Below, in pieces: positions 10,625 to 22,989 of a stretch of 64,000 nucleotides of DNA. Location of the stretch: NCBI GenBank assembly GCA_029204045.2, contig CM055060.1, positions 53,584,459 to 53,648,458 on the forward strand, in the 5' to 3' direction. Position 1 is the first letter of the stretch. Each line of letters opens with the position of its first letter. Position numbers and translations under genes: made by a program. The stretch comes from Tillandsia leiboldiana. Lineage: Eukaryota > Streptophyta > Magnoliopsida > Poales > Bromeliaceae. Under the pieces are notes generated by a model. It worked only from the letters and a program-made list of their open reading frames with translations. It was not told where the DNA came from and made no database searches.

Positions 10625-13600
10625 TGTAAGAATTTGAATTTTTGTTGTAAATAAATAAAAGAAGATGAATAAAGGCCAAGTTGAAAATTTCGAATCATAA
10701 GTTGATTTTTTTTCCTGCTGTGTAAATTGCACAGTTATGAGACTAAAATGTCACTTTTCAATCCGAGCCTAATCTCGAAAATCCGAGATCACCGGCATGA
10801 CCGTCTCGCTGAACCGAGTGAAAACCATATTAAGCATGTTTTGATCCGACGGTCAGATCTTCCAGAATTCAGCGAAGAAGCGGGCGGGACCCGCGACTTA
10901 AAATGAATAGTGCATGAACAGTAAACACTAAATTCGTATTCCCCTAAGTGCCAACGTTAGCCGATTCGCTGTCCGGACTCCGAACATAGCGATCCTGGTA
11001 GTCGATTCGAACGGTTTCGTCATTCTGAACGCAATGGCATTGACAGAAATTCTGTTTGACGACCCTAGAGTTTCGAAAAGCGCGATAACTGTAATTCGGA
11101 ACTGTATTTTATGGACCGAGATTTTATCTGGGTATTTCCTTGAAAATCTGAAATCGCTACCTGATAGGTCTCGTCGAGCCGGACGCCATGGCGCAGTCCA
11201 TTTTCTGTTTCGACGATCGGATCGCCTCGAAAAGCGTGAAATAAGGTGGGAAAATAGGGTTTTTACACATTAAACCCTATTCTTTTACCTCGAACCGCGT
11301 GCCCTCCTGGTTAGGGACTTAGTTGGGAAACCAGAAAGTGCTGGGAGGGACCTGGCTTAAAAACCTTGTGAGTGGGAGGACTTATTTGCAAATTTCACCT
11401 AGCTATTTATAGGTGCATTTGGCTCGGGCTCTCTCAAGAAACGAACCCTAGATCTAGGTCTTGCTCCCAGCCACCACATCAAGTCTCTTCCTCTCCCTCT
11501 GCTCTCTCCACGACGGTTACGCCGCCGGCCGCCGCCTCCTCTCGCCGGAGAAGAAGAAGAAGAAACGGGAAGGTCCGGATCTCGGTTGGGGTGGAGTGCG
11601 AAGCAACGGGAGGATCCCATCTCGCTCCAGACCACTTCTGGAACTTCCTCTGTGTTGGTGAGACTCAGCCCGAGGAACCCCGGCCCCGGGCTCCGCCGCG
11701 CGCCGTCGGCGGAGGTCATCCTCTCCTCTCCAAACTCCGGTGAAGGTGGGTTATTGAGCTTTTTGATTTGGTTTTGGGTTTTGGGCAAGATTTATGTGCC
11801 CCTGACGCCGTGGAGGTCATCCGGGTGCAGGCCGAGCCGTTGCCGCCGTCCCGGTCGCCGGCGGGAACGCTGTCACCGGAAATTTGCGGTTTTGGCCGCC
11901 GCCAGACGCCGCCGTTATCCGACCGTCCAAACTAAGATCAGCACCGTTGAACTTCGTCTTCTTGGCTACTGCAACACCTCTACGAGGTCTGGGCATCATC
12001 GGTTAAGGATCAGAGTCGGTCGAGCGTGCCCTAGATTCAGTCTTCTTCAACCTTGGCCGAGCTCGGCCGTCCGGCGCCGCCGCTGCCTCCCACCTCCGGC
12101 CAACTCCACCAGAAGGTCCCTGGAACCGATTGGGAGATTTTGGTCCAAGTTGCACCGGTCCGGGACACGGCGGCCGGAAACCGCCATTAACGGCCACCTT
12201 GTCTTCCTCCGAGCTTCGCCGCCGCGTCTCTCCGGCGATCCCCGTCGCCGGGAAACCTTCCAGGTAGGACCGTACTGTCATTTTAAGCTTCCCCATCAAC
12301 TTGCATGGCCCTCCTAACGATAGGCTTGCGAACCCCAGGGTTGCACCCGAGACGACGTTGGAGCTCACCTCCGGCCATCCCCGCCGGTCTGGAACTCCGG
12401 CCACTACCTAGGTAAGATCCAAAGGCCCTATGCAAGCTTCCCATCATTTTGTTTTGATCCGAAAAGCCTTTGTATTATGGGTGTTCAAACTTGCACCGAG
12501 ATTTCTATTTCGGGCTTAACTCCGGCCGCCGCCGCCTCCGGCCGCCGGGGCTCGACCCCACATGGATCAAACTTCTTCTGGGACCTTCCTCTAACTCATG
12601 CTCACCCCTGGTGCAGATCCGAACCTGGGTTAATCCGAGTGTACCCCAAACCGAGCTTGGCCACTTGTTGGGTGCTGCTCCGGCCAGACTTCCGGCCAGT
12701 CTCCGGCTAGCTTCAGGTGAGCCCCACTGTCTACAACCCCTACAGAGCATCGTGCTCCAGTTAAATCATCTTTAGCTCTAATAGATATTAAGTTATGGCA
12801 TTGTCGTAATTGGAACCCTAATGTTTATGGGCCAACTTGTATTTGGGCCTGGGCTCGGCCCAAATCTTGTGAGCACGAGCTTCGTCTCGTCGTAACGAAC
12901 GCGCTGAAAGTTACGGCGCAGCTTTTGGATTCCCGGATCACGAGAACGAGTCGAAACAAGCTATAACATAGAGTAATTATGTAAATTAAAAATGTATTAT
13001 GGACCAAAATGGACATTGGACACGCGGGCTGTCAGTAGACAGTATTTATATCTTACTGGGCATCTTGTCAAAGTTCCGTGGGCCCTTGTTGATCGGAAAA
13101 CGGATTTTTTGTCCCGTTAATTAGCGATAGTATTCCGTATAAGCATTTCGCTACTGTTGTGTCGTCGGGATGGGTTAGTGTGAGTTCTGTTACTGATCAT
13201 AGTTTTTATTCAGGGCCCAGTTGTTCAGCACCAGCCTCCCAGTAGCAGAGCGGGAGTTCGAGGATCTGCCTACACTCAGGTGGGTTATCTTCGGTCCGGG
13301 CTTTATCTTTTCGGCCCTCTGGTTGCTTTAGTCCAGTTGGACACTTGTTTTTGACTTAGCCTTGATTGGGTATACCTACTCATAGATTATGACATTTCCT
13401 GTTACTTGTCATTATTCAGTACAGTTGATACTTGTGGTCTGATCATGCTTCGTAGCTATCAGTTAGTACACTGCATTGATACCCTGAGATACTTGCATTT
13501 ATATTCCAGTTATGCATGATAGACCATGATTGATTGATTATTGCTGCTAGTTTCATGTCTCTTGTCATATGACCTTATTCAGATATGCATGATTGATTCT

Positions 13601-14615
13601 GATTGATTGATACAGACAGATGATTGTTTCCCTGTTGGGATACCTCGGCTTGTTGCCGACTACCCGGTCATTAGACCGCGAGATTGAGCATAGCATGATG
13701 ATTGCCACGCACTGCTGTACTTCACGTACACTGACGGTTTGGCCACCGTCATAGTGTTCTTTACCGGTAAAGTGGTCTAGAGAAAAGACCCGTGAGCTTG
13801 TTGCACTAGGACTGCTTGGCGTCTGTAAGTGCAGGGTATGTCAGCGGATGGGGTGCTGTACAGTGGCTTAGCCTGAGGTCCTTGGGACCAATACTGGCGT
13901 TGATTGGGTACTTGAGTTCTTTTATTGACGCATTCTTATTATCTTGCGCTGTTATTGATAGATATCTTACCCTGTACCCTTACTGCTCAGTTCATGATTG
14001 ATTATCTCGTTTACATACATATATGTCCAGCATTTACTACTTGCAGTTTCACTACCCTTGATTACCTGCTTATTCAGATATCTGTGGATTTTGTTGATTA
14101 TCAGTAGATCTGTTATATTATTCAGCTTTACCTATGACTCTTACTATCCGCAGATTATTGTACCCAGTAGGTACGATTAGCTATTTCTCGGCTCGTCGTG
14201 CCCACTGGGATGCACTCCGGTGTATCTCACACCCCTGGGTGACTGTTTTTCAGGTCGTTCGGGTAGTGGGGTGTCGGGACGATCCAGTGAGCCTGTCACG
14301 ATAGAGCTGTCCCCCTGATGATAGTTATGATGATTGAGATTCCCGATGACTTGTAGCTGATCCTTATTTATGTTATTTCAGTTTCTAGTTTGTTATGACA
14401 TTTCAGATTGTTGACATTGTGATATTCGGATTATACTCTGATGATTAGTATTGTTTAGTTGTGATAGTGATTGCTCTTTGATTGATGATTGGATTAGTTT
14501 AGCCGTGCATGTATAGGGGTTTTCCTATATGTGTGGCGGTCTGTTACGCCCGTTTTGCAAACTCTGATTTAAAAAAAAAAATTTTAGACTGGATTTTTAA
14601 ACTCGGGGCGTGACA
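10625..14615 (+). repeat. 3' LTR of A (about 4.0 kb)
   Basis: It begins TGTAAGAATTTG right after the polypurine tract and ends GGGGCGTGACA. A TATA box lies at 11404-11411. From about 11480 to 12740 it is GC-rich with CCGCCG-type stretches and several open but unconvincing frames (for example 11586-12317); these show no known domain and I treat them as composition effects. From 13380 onward it is AT-rich with loose repeats of TGCATGATTGATTGAT. No second copy is present in the window for comparison. Confidence 0.8.
11404..11411 (+). promoter_or_regulatory. TATA box in A 3' LTR
   Basis: TATTTATA about 780 bp into the LTR, at the change from an AT-rich upstream part to the GC-rich downstream part. 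The start of transcription (U3/R border) would lie near 11435. The corresponding place in N2 and B also has a TATA box. Confidence 0.55.
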
Positions 14616-14985
14616 TCAGCTCTTTCAGTATATAGATCTACATGATTTGATGGCACTTGTTGATTCCTGTCAGCCGATTTATTGTTGATATCCCGATATG
14701 CATGATTGATTGATCCTGATTGTTGGATACTATTCGATATTCCGATATGCATGATTGATAGATACACATTTCTTGTATTCTAGACTGTATGATATATGAC
14801 TGATATACATAGACATCTGCATCCCTGTGGGGATTTCCGGCATATTGCCGATTACCCGGTCTGTGGACCGTGAGATTTAGCATTCGCATTGTGATGATTG
14901 TGCACCTGCTGTTCGTTCGCGTACGCTGTGGGATTGATCCCCCACATTGCGTTCTTTACCGGTAAAGGGTCTGCTTGACCCGTGA
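14616..14985 (+). repeat. LTR fragment related to A
   Basis: This 370-bp piece resembles the A LTR around 13500-13800: it shares TGCATGATTGAT repeats, a TACCCGGTC block, GTTCTTTACCGGTAAAG and a final GACCCGTGA. It lies between the end of A and the end of B, so it is either the older LTR into which one or both inserted or a deletion remnant. Confidence 0.7.
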
Positions 14986-17900
14986 TGTCACGCCCCGGGT
15001 CGAAACTGCGACCCGGACTCGCCAACAGATCCGCCGCCCCTACGGGAAGCCCCGTAGGAACGTAGCGTCTAACCTGCAAAAGATCACCTATACTATACAG
15101 AAATCAGAGCTGAAATAGAAATACTGAACTGAAATAAAATAACTCTAAGTATAAGTACAGACCAAGTCCTCACACAATGTACAAATGTCTCTCAAAATAA
15201 AGGAGTACAACTCGATCCTCACTACAAGATCACTCAACAAGAACTCTCAAAAGGTGAGGGTACATCTACTCTCAGGGCGACATCTGGTAGGGATCTAACT
15301 CGCAATTCCCTTACCTCGATCAGCGGGATCAGCAACCTGTGCGGCAGGTACAGAAGTAGAGGTCCCTGGGGAAAAAGACACCACGACGGGTGTGAGAACT
15401 ACATCCCAAGTAGTTCTCAGTGGGTGCCGCCAACAAGCCCGACGGTCTGCCCACTAAGTCTACAAGAGGCCAAAATAAAGATGCAATGCTGGGAGGAAAA
15501 CTGATAAAGTAACTCTACAGCTACTATGCCTCTAACTAGATGCTCAAGGGTGAAAACAGAACAAAATCAGGTACCACTACTATCTCTCAACTCAACACCC
15601 AATCTATACTGACTGCCGCATCGGGTCCAGTCAAACCTGCGCCTACCTACTGCCGTTACATCCACGGAGGACCGGACTTACGTAGGGCGTCCGTGACTGC
15701 CAAAAAGGAACCAGCCAGAGGGACTGCGTCGACAAAATCGCAAAAGCAAGTAACCCGCCTAGCTCCGGAGTGGCACTCGAGGGGCGCGACCCCACCGAGT
15801 AAAGTATCTGCGCATCTATGTCGAGCTCAATGTGGCCCATGCAGGCTATAATCCAAATCCACGATCCACAAGATCGACTGTAATCAAAAGAACCCTGTCT
15901 CACTCACTGGCTGGAACACAACACAGCCGAGACCCCCCTGTCCCTCAGACAGTAATCAAAAGACACTCTGATCAATAATCCACTATCTGACTCCACTCGG
16001 TCCCCCGACACGAGTGTGAATGCACCCCACTAATAACCCGACCCCTCGGCCCCCTATCAGGGCGAGGAAGAAGCTAAGTCCAGATGAAATAATAATGATA
16101 GTGGAAGTGTCTAAAGCAATAAAGTAACCTAGCCCAAGTTGAAGTTTTCTACTAGTCTGGTTGAACATGCAGTATATGACAGTGGTGCTAGGTCAAGTCC
16201 GAAGATAGCAATAAATAAGGATGTGGGGGAAAATAATAAGCAACACATGCTAAACTGAATAAACAAAGAATCCCAACTCATGCTCTCTAACATGCTATAC
16301 TGGAGGTAAAACAATACATGTATTTCCCTATGCAGCTAGAATTAGTGTCCAGATCGTAAATCCTGAAAGCGAGGCCACCCACCTGATCAGTCGAACTGTC
16401 AAAAGTCCTACAGCTGATAATACCAAAAATAGCAGCTACCCAGAGTCCAACAGGTCCGGCACAGTCCACACTGCCCCTGGGTACAAAAACTGACTTGTCA
16501 GTACACAAACGTTCCTTCAAAACTGCCAGATTATCACGCAATATTTCAGCTGCGAAGATGGGCAAAAATCACCTGCTGAAAGTCCTCAGAAAAATCCGAA
16601 TAAAATATCCCTGCGATCTACGCGTCGATAGCTTCGAAACGACTACCTGTACGTCCAAATCCGAATTTTCTACACTGAGATAAAAATCCGGCAAGAAAAG
16701 CACCTCATTCATAACTGTACCAACTACCACAGATAACCACACGGGAAGAAGGAAGATTCTCACCTTCGAGGAAATCTCAGAAAATTTTGAGAAAAATACA
16801 GGAGATTCCTCGCAAAAAGTAGATGAATTTAGCCTCTTGAATCACCTCGATCCGATATCGGTACGTGAAGATATGGCCGAAACAACGTGGCGCTGTCCAA
16901 AAATCCGCGAAGAAAAGGAGCAACAAAAAGCTCAAATATCTCCAAAATCCGAAAGGAATCTGAGAAAACTCTGAACATCAAAGTTACAGTCCTACCTGTT
17001 GTGAGTCCAACGGCGAAAAAATCGTCGAAATCGGGTGTCGGGGAATGCCGGGAGAGTCTGCGCACTGAGAAGACGCAAAACGGGTCGATGATGAACAATA
17101 TCGCGTCGCGCCGGAAAAATGCCAACCTCGGGATCCGTGCACCAAGAAAGTCCGGCGAGCCACCGTCGGGTCCAGCTCCGGTAGAGGTAAAATTTCCCTT
17201 AAGGGTCCACTGTGAAATTCAAATGCTAAAAGAGGTAAAAATGGGGATTACTACGGTTTAAATAGCCTTAAAAAGGCTTAACGGGTCGGGTTCTTGGGGC
17301 CCAAAACCCGGGATCCAAATCCGGCGAGGCCCAGGTTGGACCAAATCCCGTCCGACGCGCCCGGGCGCCCGCCACGTACCCCCAATACAGGGTACAGCCG
17401 TGCGGGGGCCTCCGCGCGCGCCACGTGCCCCCTCCCGCGGGCGGGAGAGAGACGGGGCGGGGTTGCTGGCGGGGCGACGCGTGGCGCACTCAAGTGCGCT
17501 GCGCCACGCGTCGGCCGCTGGGCTGCCCCGTGCAACGCCGTCGTCTCCGTGGACCGCGACCACCAGAACCCTCCACTGGCGGCCTGCCACGTGCCGTACA
17601 CTCGGTCCACCCAGCCGCGCCCAAATTCCCCTGAACCGCGCCGCGTGCGCCCGCCAATGCGGGTACGCCACGTGGCCCCAGGCGCGGTCCATGCGCCGAC
17701 GCGCTTCTCCCGTGGACCAAGCAGTGTGGGCCGGCCCAATCCCGAGCCGCCACGTGGCGCCGGCCGGTCCACGGTCACCCCCATGCACCAGAAATCCCCG
17801 GAAACTTCCGGTAGCCCGTTTTTGGTCATCCGGACTCCAAATTAAACAAGCAAATAGCCGTTTTCAAGTGTTTTTCCGTGCAGAATCTAATTCCAACCTC

Positions 17901-18082
17901 TGTTTGGCCAAAATCCTTCCAGAAATTTCGGCAACCACAGCCGAAGGCCAATACAGCAAAAGTTACCTCACAAGGTCCATCAGTGGCACCACCTTGATGC
18001 ACTATGGGCCAGATAAACCAATAATAGGTGTTCTATACTGAGGATTCAGCAGGAAAGTCGCATGGGGTTTACGGTCTCCACA
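14986..18082 (-). repeat. 3' LTR of B (3.1 kb)
   Basis: On the minus strand it begins TGTGGAGACCG directly after the polypurine tract and ends GGGCGTGACA at 14986. The U3 part (17280-17780) is very GC-rich with four CACGTG motifs (17422, 17588, 17669, 17751) mixed with GTGGACC/GGTCCAC words. A weak TATA-like TATTTAAA (minus) lies at about 17258-17265. The U5 part (15000-16300) matches the 5' LTR only with many differences, and the GC-rich part matches still less well. Confidence 0.82.
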
Positions 18083-18095
18083 TCCTCCCCCACTA
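18083..18095 (-). promoter_or_regulatory. Polypurine tract of B
   Basis: The minus strand reads TAGTGGGGGAGGA immediately before the 3' LTR. The same tract precedes the 3' LTRs of N1b (25481-25492) and N2 (53329-53341), which supports a shared reverse-transcription machinery. Confidence 0.85.
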
Positions 18096-18141
18096 AAAGG
18101 GAGTTTCGTCCTCGAAACAAAAGGAAGCAAACCTGCGTACC

Positions 18142-18425
18142 TCAAACAGGTATCTCGAACAGAGAAGGGTAGGTATCCCGCATCACCGTCTCCAGCTCCC
18201 ACGTAGCCTCTCGCTCCCCATGGTTGCTCCATTGGATCTTCACAAATGGAATGGCCCGGTTGCGCAATTCTCTCACCTCACGAGCCAGAATTCGCAACGG
18301 GCGCTCCTCATAACCAAGATCCTCGCCAATCTCCAGAGAAGTGAAGTCGATAACATGCAAAGGGTCGAAGACGTATCTCCTCAGAGCTGAGACATGAAAA
18401 ACATTATGGACTCCGGCCAGGCGCG
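18142..18425 (-). pseudogene. pol: B pol C-terminal end (chromodomain-like tail)
   Basis: This is the part of B pol beyond the N1b insertion. The minus strand has the linker encoding a histidine/valine block, then HVIDFTSLEIGEDLGYEE, ILAREVRELRNRAIPF and VKIQWSNHGEREATWELE, ending at a stop at 18142. The last motif matches the Tekay chromodomain tail of element A (VKVQWENHEEREATWERE). The reading frame here looks open, but the upstream pol is broken by N1b and other lesions. Confidence 0.82.
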
Positions 18426-18430
18426 GTGGA
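18426..18430 (+). repeat. Target-site duplication GTGGA (left) of N1b
   Basis: GTGGA directly before the LTR is repeated at 29837-29841 directly after the element. It is the 5-bp staggered-cut duplication left by integrase and proves that N1b inserted as a unit into B pol. Confidence 0.92.
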
Positions 18431-21400
18431 TGTGAAGACCCGGATCTTCGTGGTCATTACAGTGTGATCGACAGCTTGTGGAGGCCAATTTCTGTGGTTA
18501 GTGTTGGTTGCGCGCAAATCGGACCCCGTAAACGGACTCAGTGCGAGAAATTGATCAAGATTGGTTAATTGGGAATTTCGTCAAAAAATAGAGGTGGTTT
18601 CGCGCAAAATGGACACCGTATTTGGATTCAGCGCGGAAAAACGATCAAAACGGCTATTTGGTTGCATTATTTGGAGTTTTGGAGGTCGGAATTGGACTCG
18701 GCGCGCGAAAATAGCTAAAAAAGGCATTTTTGGAGCAGTTCTAGATTTATTTAAGGCGGCCGGTCCACGGTTTGGGCGTGCACCAGGCGCAGCGACTCGG
18801 GGGGGAGCGCCAGCTGTCAGCGCTGGAGAGGCCCATCCGGGCCACGCGGCAAGCCCACGCGCGCCCGCTGGCGCGACGCGCGTCCCTGTGCAGGACGCGT
18901 GTCGCCGCGCCAGTGGCGGGCGCGGCAGGCAACGTGGCCCCATCCGGGCCATCCGCCCGGGGGCGGGGCGCCCGGATGGGCGCCACGTGCACCCGCTGGG
19001 CGCGGGGCTGGGCCGGGAGCCGGGCCTGGCCCAGCACTGTGCACCGCACAGTAAACCCCCCCCCCTTTTCTTGGTGTTCTTATCTTCTTCTTCCTCCCAC
19101 TTAAGAGCTCCTACATCCTCCTTCTCCCACTTTTGGATCTTTCCAACCTTGGGGACTTCTACAGAGGAACTTTTGGCAACTCTCCTCCATTTTCATCAGC
19201 AAAGAGAAGGACAGAAGGGGCTTCATCACCATCATCTTCTCCTTGAGGCAAGCATCACCATTGTTGCTGTTGGTGGACTTTCCCGTCGCGTTTCAGTGCG
19301 AAAATTCCCCAGGACTCATTTCTTGGAAGTTTGAGCTCATTTTTGGTTCTACGTTCTCACAAGAGGTAAGGCTACAATTTTTGTATTCAACTCCTCCCCC
19401 AGATCTCATGTTTTTACAGAGTTTTAAGGCCATCTTTGGAACCCTTCATTTCAGTCTGGAATCCTGAACAGTCCTCAGTGTTTTGGCCTTTCTGGGCAGT
19501 AGGATGGGAATATTTGGATGATTTTTGTGGGGGAATTTCCAAGACTCGAAGACCTACAATATTTGTATGTATCATTTTCCCCATATCTGAGTTTTTATTA
19601 GGGTTTATGCATGATCCTTGGAGCACCTTGCTGCAGTCAGGCACAGATGGAACTTGGTGGATAGTTCAAAGTGTTTATGGGTTTTCTCCTTCATCCGAGC
19701 ATGAAATTTGGAGTTCTTTAGCTCAATTTGTATCTACTCTCGACAAGGAATCCAATGGTACCTCTCTTGCAGGATTTGGAGCACGTTTGATTAGGTAACT
19801 TTAATGATCTTTTTAAGTGTTGTTATATGGTTACTGCAGTCCCTGTTTTAGTTTTGATTTGAGCAAGGCACCTTGGAATGCAGATAACTTCGTGGATATA
19901 AGGTCTTTTTCAGAGATTCAAGTTGGTACTTCTTCTTAACTTCAAGGTGAGCAAATTCTCTTTTATGAGCTGTGGATGAATCCCGTTGGAAAAGCCTCTA
20001 ATTAAGCTTGGAAATGCTAGCAAGTTTATGTTAGCAATTTTGGGACAGCATTGTGATTTTGTTGCATTTGAATGTCAAAGGAAAATTAATGGTAGATTTT
20101 GAGGACTTAAAGATGTTTGTATGAAAGAGGATATCTTTGCTTTACTGCTGGGAACTTTATTTTGAGGTATTTGTGGTTGCACATACATTTTAATTAACCT
20201 TGTTGCACATGCCGAAATTCTGGAATTTGAATGCGCAGTGTGCATTGTTTCAGTGATTGCGCCCAATCCGTGAGGCGGATTTGGATGATTTTCGCGGCAT
20301 CGGACTCCTGGGAGGATAAGGATTACCCACGCCAAAATTCAGCCAGATCGGGCATCGGATCATCAAGTTTCAGGTGGGTGGTTGTGCTTAGCCGAAAACA
20401 TCGATTTACCCACTCGGGCTATTGGTTTCCCTCATGGCATTGTGGTTGATGTTCTCTTTTCCTTGGTATAATATGCTTGGATACCCATGTCTAGATTAAG
20501 TTAATTGATCCTCAATGTATACATGAGTGAATGAATAGCTTGATTGATGTTATATTATCTCATATGAAGTTCATTATAAGTGATCATTCTTAAACCTATG
20601 CTATGTGAGGGTGATTGGGAAATTAATCTTTAACCTACACCTTGTGATGAATGGTTAACCTAATCATGGTGAATGATGGTGATGGTTATATGCGAATGGT
20701 TGATTGATTTAGGTGAGGACTTGATGGGGTTATGTGAGAAGTGCTTGGTTGCTTATGTGAGAAGAACTTGGTTGATTTATTTGAGAATGGCTTATATGAG
20801 AGTAGTTGGTTTTGTTGATCCTTAACTTGCAATGTTTGATGTTGGGCATAGATGTTAATGCATAACCTATCTATGTGAGAATAATTAGTGGATTGATCAT
20901 TGATCTAACTTATATGAAAATGGGTGATGATGTGGGTTGTTGATTTAGTTGATGTGAGAATGACCTAGGCTTTTGATTCCTAATTCCTTCATAAAAGATG
21001 GCTATCATTGTGAGTTGAGGCCTATTCCTTATGAGACTAAGCTTTGTTCATGACTCCTAAATCCCTCCAAATGAGATTGGATGTTGTTGGTAGATCCTAT
21101 GTTCATCCTATGTGAGATCATGAAAGTTGTTGAACCTTAGTCTATTCATTGGTGGTACTTGATTAAATGTCCCTGTTTATGTGATGTTAAATGATCTTGG
21201 GCTTATTCCTGTATGAATGTGAGGATTGACAAGCGTTGTACCATCTTATGTGATTTGTGATTAGGTGTGGCACTTCCTTATTTTCATACTTTGTGAACAT
21301 CGTGTACGTGGTATTGGCAGGCATAGGCTATGTTGCACTTAATGTTCTTATGCAATCATCAATATTATGGAATAGCATGCTCTAATAAATGTAGAACATC

Positions 21401-21630
21401 GACACCTGTTTTCTTTTTATCATTTTGGGACATTTGCATGTTTGTATGGTCACTTAGATAGGCCACCTTTTTCTGCTACACTATCATGTTGGACTTGACT
21501 TAGGAGAAACCATGTTTCTTGCTTTTCTCCTTTCATACTAGGCTCAAAGTATTTGTAGCTCGTGCGCGAGCAGGGGGTTTTGGGATAGTGTAGACAGATT
21601 CTTGAGATCTGGGATAGGCTGGCCTGAGGG

Positions 21631-21800
21631 CAGGGTATTGTGGCTACCGCGGACCTTGGGTGGTTGACCGGATGGTGACTTGTGCATCGGATTAGGGATG
21701 ACAGGTCGGGCTTGATTTGGGGGATTTGCAGGGTATTGCGGCGACCGCGGACTTTGGGCGGCCGACCGGGTATTTACAGTTGCATCAGATTGGGGGTCGG
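21631..21800 (+). repeat. 98-bp degenerate tandem duplication in N1 LTR
   Basis: CAGGGTATTG starts two units at 21631 and 21729, each followed by a GACCGCGGAC/TACCGCGGAC block, a TTGGG(T/C)GG block and GACCGG. Equivalent copies are at about 28686-28855 and, inverted, 3290-3452. Confidence 0.75.
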
Positions 21801-21880
21801 GCCTTATGTAGTGGATGGGTTTTTCCACTTTGATCAGAGTCGTGATCCAGTCCTGCTAGTTTTGATACTTGTTACTACAA

Positions 21881-22037
21881 CCTTGAGTCCTTGAGACTCC
21901 TATCCCCTATCGGTGTTATGCATTGGCCGGCATACCCGATTTGGCAAGTATAGTGTGCACGTTATACAGACCTTGAGTCCTTGAGACTCCTATCCCCTAT
22001 CGGTGTTATGCGTAGGCTGGCATACCCGATTTGGCAG
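21881..22037 (+). repeat. 90-bp tandem duplication in N1 LTR
   Basis: Two units beginning CCTTGAGTCCTTGAGACTCC at 21881 and 21971, each ending CATACCCGATTTGGCA. The same duplication is at 28935-29091 and, inverted, 3046-3202, so it predates the three LTR copies. Confidence 0.9.
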
Positions 22038-22793
22038 GCACCGCAGGCAGTACCAGTGTTCACTGGAGTATAGATTGGGTTTATTCAGGCAGGCCTTGAT
22101 ATTCTGATGCATACATTTAGCTATACTTCTTAGCACGGCATTTAGAGGCATATTAGTGGTAGCTTCCTCTTATCAGTATTTCTGTTTATAGCTTACCACC
22201 TCTCTTACTCCTTCTCTTGACTCTGGTAGACTTAGCGGGTACATCGGGGTTTGAGGCCTTACCCACAGGGGGAGGCTACTGGTTTTACTAGTGGTTCTCA
22301 CCCCCATTGTTGTTTTCCCCTTCCCTCCCTTTGTTTTGCAGTGTCTGCTGCGGGAGTTGCTGACCTTACGGTTGGAGGTTCGAGGCGAGGGAGTCGCGAG
22401 ATAGATCCTTACCAGTGTTGATTTCTACAGTGGGATAGATGTACCAGCCCGGAGTGTGGGTTTCACTGTACTCAGTTGTATTTTATTATTTCAGTTATCT
22501 CCCTTTTCGGATTTATAGATGTTGTATAGGTGGCTTTACTTGTATTACAGTCTCGGGGGACCGGATTATTGTATCATTATTTATGGGAGATGGATATTGT
22601 ACTTTTACTTTTCAGTTGTACAGTGATTTAGACTTTTTATTACAGCAGTTTTTCTTCAGCTCTGATATCTATTTAGTTGTTAGATGATACTTTGCAGGTT
22701 AGACGCTTCGCTTATGCGGGGTTCCGCATAGGTGGCGGATCTGTTGGCGAGCCCGGGTCGCAGTTTCGACCCCCGGGGCGTGACAGATTAGAG

Positions 22794-22805
22794 TGGTATC
22801 AGAGC
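22794..22805 (+). promoter_or_regulatory. Primer-binding site (tRNA-iMet), N1b
   Basis: TGGTATCAGAGC, 8 nt after the LTR end. Identical in B, N2, S2 and N1a. Confidence 0.92.
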
Positions 22806-22963
22806 CTAGGATGTAGGTCATTATGGACTTAGAAACCCTAGGCTTGTGGTTGGACCTTAGGATGACTACGTGAGAGTCGTGACTTACAGCGAGAGTCCTG
22901 ATTGAGTTTTATACCTCTCCCAAGGGACGGGATGAGTGATTGGCATGTTTATTCTCCTTGGTG

Positions 22964-22989
22964 ATTATGTTGGCTGCAGACAGCATAAT
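22964..22989 (+). other. DIS-like hairpin in N1b leader
   Basis: Arms ATTATGTTG and CAGCATAAT form nine pairs (one G-U) around loop GCTGCAGA with palindrome CTGCAG. It lies about 160 nt after the primer site. Compared with B, the second pair changes from C-G to T-A while pairing is kept. Confidence 0.6.

Larger units (their letters stand above)
6113..14615 (+). mobile_element. A: Tekay/Del-type gypsy element, 5' end missing
   Basis: Order seen is gag start (6117), protease, RT, RNase H, integrase, C-terminal chromodomain-like tail (stop at 10579), polypurine tract and a 3991-bp 3' LTR ending GGGGCGTGACA. The domain order with RT before integrase is Ty3/gypsy, and the tail points to the Tekay (Del) chromoviruses, which have long LTRs. 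The 5' LTR, primer site and leader fall in or beyond the N gap. The base after the 3' LTR is followed by TCAGC, which cannot be matched to a left duplication. Confidence 0.88.
18431..22785 (+). repeat. 5' LTR of N1b (4355 bp)
   Basis: It starts TGTGAAGACC and ends CGTGACA. It contains a GC-rich block (18770-19050) with one CACGTG at 18984, a 10-C run (19056-19065), an AT-rich middle with many TATGTGAGAA-like phrases (20520-21200), and two tandem duplications near 21631-21800 and 21881-22037. I see no canonical TATA box after the GC-rich block; TTTATTTAA at about 18746 lies before it. Confidence 0.93.

Noticed and set aside
11586..12317. 243-codon open frame in the A LTR as a captured host gene
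   Set aside because: GC-rich sequence lacks stop codons by composition; no domain is recognisable and other frames are open too.
17258..18041. Long overlapping frames on both strands in the GC-rich LTR blocks (also 48030-48700, 52200-53270, 59350-60420, 25716-26321)
   Set aside because: Open in several frames at once, rich in Pro, Arg, Ala and Gly, and placed in the promoter part of LTRs; composition artefacts.
22794..22805. tRNA gene at the initiator tRNA-like sequence
   Set aside because: Only the 12-nt complement of the tRNA 3' end is present; it is the primer-binding site.
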